A DNA stretch of 64,000 bases from Allobosea sp. GTDB taxonomy: Bacteria; Pseudomonadota; Alphaproteobacteria; Rhizobiales; Beijerinckiaceae. Position numbers and translations under genes: made by a program. The number at the start of each line of letters is the position of its first letter. Position 1 is the first letter of the stretch. This document shows positions 58,354 to 64,000 of this stretch, in pieces. The notes under the pieces are model-generated. The model saw only the letters and a list, made by a program, of their open reading frames with translations. It did not search any database and was not told the origin of the DNA. The stretch lies in contig JAAEQB010000109.1 of the NCBI GenBank assembly GCA_024231975.1, forward strand, positions 1 through 64,000, in the 5' to 3' direction.

Positions 58354-58357
<4 letters not shown>
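57584..58357 (+). CDS. ABC transporter permease (SsuC/TauC-like)
   Basis: A 257-residue inner-membrane permease with about six helices and the EAA loop (DAAYTLGASDSSVVRRVLLPNAAPEI) that contacts the ATPase. It completes the transporter started at 56,107. The stop overlaps the ATPase start by 4 bp (ATGA). Confidence 0.92.
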
Positions 58358-59139
<782 letters not shown>

Positions 59140-59166
59140 AGCCTGTCGGCACCTGATCGCGGGCTT

Positions 59167-59727
59167 TCAGCCTCCGGTCAGGTGCGTATGCAGGATCGAG
59201 AGACCGAGCCCGATCAAGGCGAGGCCGCCGGCGATTTCGGCCCAGCGCCCGAAGCGCGCGCCGACGAAGCGACCCATCAGCATGCCGCCGGTCGACATCA
59301 GCAATGTCGCAAGCCCGATCGCGGCCGCGACGACGACGATGTTCACCTCCAGGAAGGCGAGCGAGACGCCGACCGCCATCGCATCGATGCTCGTGCCGAT
59401 CGCCGTGGCGAGCAGCGTCGCCAGGCCACGCTCGGACTGCGCCTCGGCGCTCGGGGCGCGCATCGCATGGACGATCATCCGGCCGCCGACGAAGGCGAGC
59501 AGCAGGAAGGCGATCCAGTGGTCGACCGCCGCAACGTAGCGGCTCGCCGCGAGGCCCAATGTCCAGCCGATCACCGGCGTCAGCGTCTCGATCGCGCCGA
59601 AGACGAGCCCGGTGCGCAGGGCTTCCAGGAAGCGCGCCTGACGCAGCCTTGCACCGCGCCCGATCGAGGCGATGAAGGCGTCGATCGACATGCCGACGGC
59701 AAGGATGACGATGGCGGCGGGCGACAT
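59167..59727 (-). CDS. mntP: MntP-family manganese efflux pump
   Basis: A 186-residue, six-helix protein. The N-terminal ILAVGMSIDAFIASIGRGA and the internal repeat ATAIGTSIDAMAVGVSLAFL carry the paired SIDA motifs of MntP, which exports excess Mn(II). ATG 59727 is used, as the frame further upstream contains the promoter. A 19-bp palindrome lies between the predicted -35 and -10 boxes, fitting metal-responsive control. Confidence 0.92.
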   Translation of the reverse strand: MSPAAIVILAVGMSIDAFIASIGRGARLRQARFLEALRTGLVFGAIETLTPVIGWTLGLAASRYVAAVDHWIAFLLLAFVGGRMIVHAMRAPSAEAQSERGLATLLATAIGTSIDAMAVGVSLAFLEVNIVVVAAAIGLATLLMSTGGMLMGRFVGARFGRWAEIAGGLALIGLGLSILHTHLTGG

Positions 59728-59796
59728 GGCTGGTTCCGTGTTCTGGGAATCTGGGGAAGCCGAGGGGGCTGTGTTCAGCTCGCCTCGCGAGGCGGT

Positions 59797-59825
59797 TCCT
59801 AGCTTGTTGACACTCAACAAGTCAA
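59797..59825 (-). promoter_or_regulatory. mntP promoter with palindromic operator in the spacer
   Basis: On the minus strand -35 TTGACT (59825-59820), 17-bp spacer, and -10-like CTAGGA (59802-59797). The palindrome CTTGTTGA-CAC-TCAACAAG (59803-59821) fills the spacer. A metal-sensing regulator such as MntR or Mur would be expected here, but the site does not match a consensus I can recall. A perfect CGCCTCGCGAGGCG (59781-59794) lies just downstream in the leader. Confidence 0.55.
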
Positions 59826-59969
59826 GAAAGTCTATTAATTTCAATATGTTATAAATGAGAAGCATTAGCGTGAAGGATATGGCGACCTTGAAAAGTGCTG
59901 GTGGCTGAGTGTCTTGGCCAAGTCCAGGACGTTGACACCACACCGGTATGGTGGTTGATGTCGAGAAAA

Positions 59970-59990
59970 TTGGCCTGACCACATGGCCAA
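59970..59990 (+). promoter_or_regulatory. Candidate FadR/GntR-type operator
   Basis: TTGGCC (59970-59975) and GGCCAA (59985-59990) are inverted arms, and inside them TGGCCTGACCA (59971-59981) fits the TGG-N5-CCA pattern of FCD-type GntR regulators. It lies about 50 bp before the regulator gene and the TRAP operon. Confidence 0.4.
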
Positions 59991-60038
59991 ATCGATGCCG
60001 CTCGAAGCGGGCGGCGCAGGGAAGGGTCCGGGGAGCTG

Positions 60039-60791
60039 ATGCCGCTCGCAATCGTCGAGTCGCCGCGTCTGTATCGGCAGATCGCCGATCAGTTGCGCCA
60101 TCTCATCGATCAGCACGAATTCCCGGTCGGCAGCCGATTGCCGCCCGAACGCGAGCTCGCGGAGAAGCTCGGCGTCTCCCGTCCGTCCGTCCGTGAGGCG
60201 CTGATCGCGCTGGAGGTCGAGGGCCGCGTGCGCATCCGCATGGGCTCAGGCGTCTATGTCGTCGATCCCGCCCAAGCGGCCGCTCAGGCTGCCGGAGCTG
60301 GATTTCCGGTCGAGGGGCCGTTCGAGGTACTCGCCGCGCGCCGCCTGGTCGAAGGTGCCATCGCGGCCGATGCCTCGGCGCAGGCGAAGCCGGAACAATT
60401 GGCCGGGCTCGCCGGCATCCTCGACCAGATGGAGCAGCCCGGCTTGCCGGCGGAGCAGCTGATCGCGCTCGATCGCGCCTTCCATGTCGAGATCGCGGCG
60501 ATGCTGGGCAACACCGTGCTGGTGCGCTGCGTCGGCGAGCTCTTCGACCAGCGCATGAGCCCGTATTTCCGCCAGCTCGCGCAGTATTTCGAGAACGAGG
60601 ACTCCTGGCGCTCGGCGGCGCGCGAGCACCGGGCCATCCATGCGGCGCTCGCCAGCGGTGACGGAGAAGCGACGCGCGCGGCGATGTGCGCCCATCTCCA
60701 GGCCTCGCAGGAGCGCTTTTCGCAGAGCTTCGGCGACACCGACCTCAAGCGGGCAGGCGAGCGTCAGCGCCGGCCGCGCCCGATCAAATGA
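60039..60791 (+). CDS. FadR-subfamily GntR transcriptional regulator
   Basis: A 250-residue regulator: wHTH at about 8-75 (QIADQLRHLIDQHEFPVGSRLPPERELAEKLGVSRPSVREALIALEVEGRV) and an FCD domain with the metal-binding Asp/His set (LDRAFHVEIA, REHRAIHAAL). ATG 60039 has GGGGAG upstream. It sits 44 bp upstream of a DctPQM operon in the same direction and probably controls it, as many UxuR/ExuR-like regulators control sugar-acid TRAP systems. Confidence 0.92.
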   Translation: MPLAIVESPRLYRQIADQLRHLIDQHEFPVGSRLPPERELAEKLGVSRPSVREALIALEVEGRVRIRMGSGVYVVDPAQAAAQAAGAGFPVEGPFEVLAARRLVEGAIAADASAQAKPEQLAGLAGILDQMEQPGLPAEQLIALDRAFHVEIAAMLGNTVLVRCVGELFDQRMSPYFRQLAQYFENEDSWRSAAREHRAIHAALASGDGEATRAAMCAHLQASQERFSQSFGDTDLKRAGERQRRPRPIK

Positions 60792-60834
60792 CGCAAGGCC
60801 AGACCTTATTCGCGACCTTCAGGGAGGACAGACA

Positions 60835-61806
60835 ATGAAGTTGCACTACGCCCTCGCCGCGCTCGCCGCCGGCGCTCTTTTCGCCGCAGCCCCGGCGCAG
60901 GCCCAGACCAAGCTGAAATGGGCGCATGTCTACGAGACCTCCGAACCCTTCCACACCGAGTCGGTCTGGGCCGCCGAGGAGATCAAGAAGCGCTCCAATG
61001 GCAAATACGAGATCACGGTCTACCCGGCTTCGCAGCTCGGCAAGGAGACCGACATCAACCAGGGCCTGACACTGGGGACGGTCGACATGATCATCTCGGG
61101 CTCGAGCTTCGCCGCCCGCGCCTATCCGCCGATCGGCGTGACCTACTATCCCTTCATCTTCCGCGGCCCCGACCATCTGCTCGCCTATGTGAAGAGCGAC
61201 GTCTTCAAGGAGATGGCCAAGGGCTATGAGGAGAAGAGTGGCCACCAGATCCTGGCCGTGACCTATTACGGCACGCGCCACACCACCTCGAACAAGCCGA
61301 TCAAGACCTGCGCCGACATGAAGGGCCTGAAGATCCGCGTGCCCGACGTGCCGGCCTATCTCGCCATGCCGCGCGCCTGCGGCGCCAACACCACGCCGAT
61401 CGCCTTCGCCGAGGTCTATCTCGCCTTGCAGAACGGCACCGTCGAGGCGCAGGAGAACCCGCTCAACACCATCGACGCCAAGAAGTTCTACGAGGTCCAG
61501 AAGAACATCATCCTGACCGGCCACATCGTCGACCATCTCAACACGGTCGTCTCCAAGCAGCTCTGGGCCAAACTCTCGCCCGAGGATCGCAAGATCTTCA
61601 CCGACGTCGCCCAGGAGGCGGCCGAGCGCGCCACCAAGAAGATCCAGGCCGACGAGACGAAGCTGGTCCAGGTCTTCAAGGACAAGGGCCTCTCGGTTAC
61701 CGAGATCGACAAGGCCGACTTCCTTGCCGCCGTCCAGAAGAACGTCAGCTTCGAGCAGTACGGCTATCGCAAGGCCGACTGGGAGCGGATTCAGGCGATC
61801 AAGTGA
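60835..61806 (+). CDS. dctP: TRAP transporter DctP-type solute-binding protein
   Basis: A 323-residue periplasmic protein with signal peptide (KLHYALAALAAGALFAAAPAQA). DctP features: LKWAHVYETSEPFHTESVWAAE at the mature start, LKIRVPDVPAYLAMPRACG with the ligand Arg, and AEVYLALQNGTVEAQENP. ATG 60835 follows GGGAGGACAG. A strong hairpin separates it from dctQ, fitting the usual excess of the binding protein. Confidence 0.94.
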   Translation: MKLHYALAALAAGALFAAAPAQAQTKLKWAHVYETSEPFHTESVWAAEEIKKRSNGKYEITVYPASQLGKETDINQGLTLGTVDMIISGSSFAARAYPPIGVTYYPFIFRGPDHLLAYVKSDVFKEMAKGYEEKSGHQILAVTYYGTRHTTSNKPIKTCADMKGLKIRVPDVPAYLAMPRACGANTTPIAFAEVYLALQNGTVEAQENPLNTIDAKKFYEVQKNIILTGHIVDHLNTVVSKQLWAKLSPEDRKIFTDVAQEAAERATKKIQADETKLVQVFKDKGLSVTEIDKADFLAAVQKNVSFEQYGYRKADWERIQAIK

Positions 61807-61812
61807 TGCCGC

Positions 61813-61839
61813 GGCGGGCCGGCCTCGTGCCGGCCCGCC
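61813..61839 (+). terminator. Intercistronic hairpin dctP/dctQ
   Basis: A perfect 11-bp GC stem, GGCGGGCCGGC (61813-61823) and GCCGGCCCGCC (61829-61839), with a 5-base loop, 7 bp after the dctP stop. Probably lowers read-through or stabilises the dctP mRNA relative to dctQM. Confidence 0.65.
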
Positions 61840-61864
61840 TGTCTTCGCCAGAGCGGAAGAAGCC

Positions 61865-62443
61865 ATGACCACGACGCCGGAAATCCATACCCAAGTCACC
61901 AGCGAGGAGATCGCCCACGTCTTCGACGAGGCGCCGCCGCCGGCCGATCTTTCCGGCTACGGCCTCGAGGACTGGGTGACGCTCGCCGCCTTCTGGTTGA
62001 TGGTCGCCTGCGTCGTGGCGCAGTTCTTCACCCGCTACGTCCTCAACGACAGCTTCGCCTGGACCGAGGAGATCGCGATCTACGCGCTGATAGTCGTCGT
62101 CTTCCTGGGCTCATCGCTCTGCGTACGCGCCTCCCGGCACATCCAGGTCGACTTCCTCTACCGCTACCTCTCGCACGGTGCCGGCCGGGCGCTCTCGACC
62201 GCGGTCGATCTCGTGCGCATCGCCTTCTTCGCTTACGGCACGCTGCTCGTGCATCGCTATGCCGAGCTCATCCCCGACGAGATGATGACGACGATCCAGT
62301 TTCCGAAATCGCCGGTGTTCTACGCCGTCGTGATCGCCTTCGCGCTGATGACGCTGCGTTCGATCCAGGTCGCCTGGCAGAACTGGCGCAACGGCTATTC
62401 GGTGCTCGAACGCCCCTCGGCCTTCGACGGCTCGGAGGAGTGA
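61865..62443 (+). CDS. dctQ: TRAP transporter small permease DctQ
   Basis: A 192-residue four-helix membrane protein with a polar 35-residue N-terminus. The DctQ motif FAWTEEIAIYALIVVVFLGSS and ASRHIQVDFLY are visible. ATG 61865 chosen over the long open frame upstream, which overlaps dctP. It is 4 bp before dctM. Confidence 0.92.
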   Translation: MTTTPEIHTQVTSEEIAHVFDEAPPPADLSGYGLEDWVTLAAFWLMVACVVAQFFTRYVLNDSFAWTEEIAIYALIVVVFLGSSLCVRASRHIQVDFLYRYLSHGAGRALSTAVDLVRIAFFAYGTLLVHRYAELIPDEMMTTIQFPKSPVFYAVVIAFALMTLRSIQVAWQNWRNGYSVLERPSAFDGSEE

Positions 62444-62447
62444 GCCC

Positions 62448-63854
62448 ATGCTGATCCTGCTCGGAACCTTCCTCGGCCTGATGGTGCTCGGCGTGCCCGT
62501 CGCCATCTCGATGGCCGTCGCCTCGCTCGCCTTCATCCTCGTCTCCGGCACCGTGCCGGACGTGATCATGGCCCAGCGCATGATCGCCGGCGTCGAGAGC
62601 TTCCCGCTGCTGGCGGTGCCGTTCTTCATCCTCGCCGGCAACCTGATGAACATCGCCGGCGTCACTGGCCGCATCTATTCCTTCGCCGTCGCCCTCGTCG
62701 GCTGGATGCGCGGCGGCCTCGCCCAGGTCAACATCATCGGCTCGGTGATCTTCTCCGGCATGTCGGGCACTGCGATCGCCGATGCCGCCGGCATCGGCAC
62801 CATCGAGATCAAGGCGATGAAGGACCACGGCTATTCGACCGAGGTCGCAGTCGGCGTGACCGCCGCCTCGGCGACGCTCGGGCCGATCATCCCGCCCTCG
62901 CTGCCCTTCGTCATCTACGGCATGATGGCGAACACCTCGATCGGCGCGCTCTTCCTCGGCGGCGTCATCCCCGGCGTGGTGATGACGCTGTTCATGATGC
63001 TCACGGTCGCGATCTTCGCGCGCATCTACAAATGGGGTGCGGACACCAAGTTCTCGCTGCGCGAGCTCAGCTCGGCTGGCATCGAGGTGGTCGTCGTCAT
63101 GGGTTTCCCGGTCCTGGCCTATGTGCTGGTCTTTGCCGGGCTCGACCCCAACCTCGCCATCGGCATCGCGCTCGCCCTGCTGCTGGCCCTGGACTACTAC
63201 TTCAATTTCTCGGCGGTGATGGCGCTGATGACGCCGGTCATCCTGATCGGCGGCATGACCATGGGCTGGTTCACGCCGACCGAGGCTGCTGCCGCCGCGG
63301 TGATCTGGTCGCTCTTCCTCGGCCTCGTGCGCTATCGCTCGATGACCATGCGCAGCCTGACCAAGGCGACCTTCGACACCATCGAGACCACGGCCTCGGT
63401 GCTGTTCATCGTCACCGCCGCCTCGATCTTCGCCTGGCTGCTCACGGTCTCGCAGACCGCGCAGCTGCTCTCCGACCTGATCCTCGGCTTCACCCAGAAC
63501 AAATGGGTGTTCCTGATCCTGGTCAACCTGCTGCTGCTCTTCATCGGCTGCTTCCTCGACACCATCGCGGCGATCACCATCGTCGTGCCGATCCTCTTGC
63601 CGATCGCGCTCAAGCTCGGTGTCGACCCGATCCATTTCGGGCTGATCATGACGCTGAACCTGATGATCGGGCTGCTGCATCCGCCACTCGGCATGGTGCT
63701 GTTCGTGCTCTCGCGCGTCGCCAAGCTCTCGGTCGAGCGCACCACCATGGCGATCCTGCCCTGGCTGATCCCGCTCTTTGCTGCGCTGTTCGCGATCACC
63801 TTCATCCCCGAGCTGACGCTCTGGCTGCCGCGCACCATGGGCATGCTTCGATAG
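62448..63854 (+). CDS. dctM: TRAP transporter large permease DctM
   Basis: A 468-residue, 12-helix permease with typical DctM motifs: VPFFILAGNLMNIAGVT, FSGMSGTAIADAAGIGTIEIKAM, PIIPPSLPFVIYGMMAN and MTLNLMIGLLHPPLGMVLF. Together with the upstream dctP and dctQ it makes a complete sodium-coupled carboxylate or sugar-acid importer. ATG 62448 follows the dctQ stop by 4 bp. No catabolic enzyme genes follow within the window, which ends 146 bp later. Confidence 0.94.
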   Translation: MLILLGTFLGLMVLGVPVAISMAVASLAFILVSGTVPDVIMAQRMIAGVESFPLLAVPFFILAGNLMNIAGVTGRIYSFAVALVGWMRGGLAQVNIIGSVIFSGMSGTAIADAAGIGTIEIKAMKDHGYSTEVAVGVTAASATLGPIIPPSLPFVIYGMMANTSIGALFLGGVIPGVVMTLFMMLTVAIFARIYKWGADTKFSLRELSSAGIEVVVVMGFPVLAYVLVFAGLDPNLAIGIALALLLALDYYFNFSAVMALMTPVILIGGMTMGWFTPTEAAAAAVIWSLFLGLVRYRSMTMRSLTKATFDTIETTASVLFIVTAASIFAWLLTVSQTAQLLSDLILGFTQNKWVFLILVNLLLLFIGCFLDTIAAITIVVPILLPIALKLGVDPIHFGLIMTLNLMIGLLHPPLGMVLFVLSRVAKLSVERTTMAILPWLIPLFAALFAITFIPELTLWLPRTMGMLR

Positions 63855-63865
63855 GGGCGGATCAC

Positions 63866-63899
63866 GGGGGCAAACTGGCGAAGATCGCGCGCTGCCCCC
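63866..63899 (+). terminator. Terminator-like hairpin after dctM
   Basis: GGGGGCA (63866-63872) pairs with TGCCCCC (63893-63899) around a 20-base loop and is followed by ATATTTTCT, 11 bp after the dctM stop. The remaining bases to the window end show no gene. Confidence 0.6.
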
Positions 63900-64000
63900 A
63901 TATTTTCTGTCAGGAGGCTGACGGCTGCGGCATGCGGCAGGCGGGGATCAGCTTTGCGCCGAACCCACTGTTACGCTGCCGCAGGTAATCGCCATCTCTG

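Noticed and set aside
59728..59825. yybP-ykoY-type manganese riboswitch upstream of mntP
   Set aside because: The leader between the predicted promoter and ATG is only about 65 bases and lacks the expected conserved loops.

Overview
The window reads as chromosome of a GC-rich alphaproteobacterium, most likely of the order Hyphomicrobiales (Bosea-like; inference from gene repertoire, the many TRAP/TAXI transporters, the sigma/NrsF pair and codon use, not from a marker gene). No rRNA, tRNA or CRISPR array was seen.

Region by region. (1) 1-11.75 kb is a patchy accessory segment with less uniform base composition. It is bounded by a broken IS3-type transposase (about 0.2-0.4 kb) and a broken tyrosine recombinase (11.4-11.7 kb). 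It carries a subtilisin-like autotransporter with a divergent AraC regulator, a GNAT / PlsC acyltransferase / HAD phosphatase operon, a TadE-TadE-TadG set without other pilus genes, and an internally deleted EAL-domain remnant. (2) 11.75-19.5 kb holds an ECF sigma factor with its NrsF-type membrane anti-sigma and, divergently, an esterase, a TPP enzyme, an OpgC-type glucan-modifying membrane protein, a TTC38-like repeat protein, a small membrane protein and a YHS-domain protein. A GTAACC-N16-CGAT element before the TPP gene fits the promoter type used by SigF/NrsF systems. (3) 19.5-24.4 kb has an alcohol dehydrogenase / aldehyde dehydrogenase / glutamine-synthetase-like trio suggesting gamma-glutamylated amine breakdown, then an unrecognised 43-residue His/Glu-rich small gene and a 69-residue lipoprotein. 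(4) 24.4-35.8 kb is a catabolic locus: TAXI-TRAP transporter, Asp/Glu racemase-like enzyme, three-subunit FAD/Fe-S amine oxidoreductase, AhpD-like and RraA-like proteins, with a divergent GntR regulator, a molybdenum oxidoreductase and RidA.

(5) 35.8-38.7 kb is the most unusual part: a secreted protein whose last 59 residues are 54 percent tyrosine, followed in the same direction by an outer-membrane barrel with an N-terminal coiled coil, a C39-type cysteine peptidase with intact Cys/His/Asp, and a secreted protein. The barrel plus C39 peptidase resemble FapF and FapD of the Pseudomonas functional-amyloid system, so this looks like a Fap-like export system with a tyrosine-rich, non-Fap substrate. 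A second secreted low-complexity (Gly-rich) protein lies divergent to another outer-membrane barrel at 45.8-47.5 kb.

(6) 39.1-45.7 kb pairs an IclR regulator, acyl-CoA synthetase and DUF296 protein with a divergent fused TRAP transporter: carboxylate uptake and CoA activation. (7) 47.5-54.3 kb: acyl-CoA dehydrogenase with TetR regulator, a GGDEF-EAL protein, an acetylpolyamine-amidohydrolase-like protein, a VOC protein and MsrA. (8) 54.3-59.1 kb: a TPP decarboxylase-like enzyme divergent to an SsuABC/TauABC-type transporter with a Mug-type DNA glycosylase gene embedded in it. (9) 59.2-63.9 kb: an MntP-type manganese exporter with an operator lying in its promoter spacer, then a FadR-type regulator and a complete DctPQM TRAP transporter. 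Several perfect hairpins separate convergent units.
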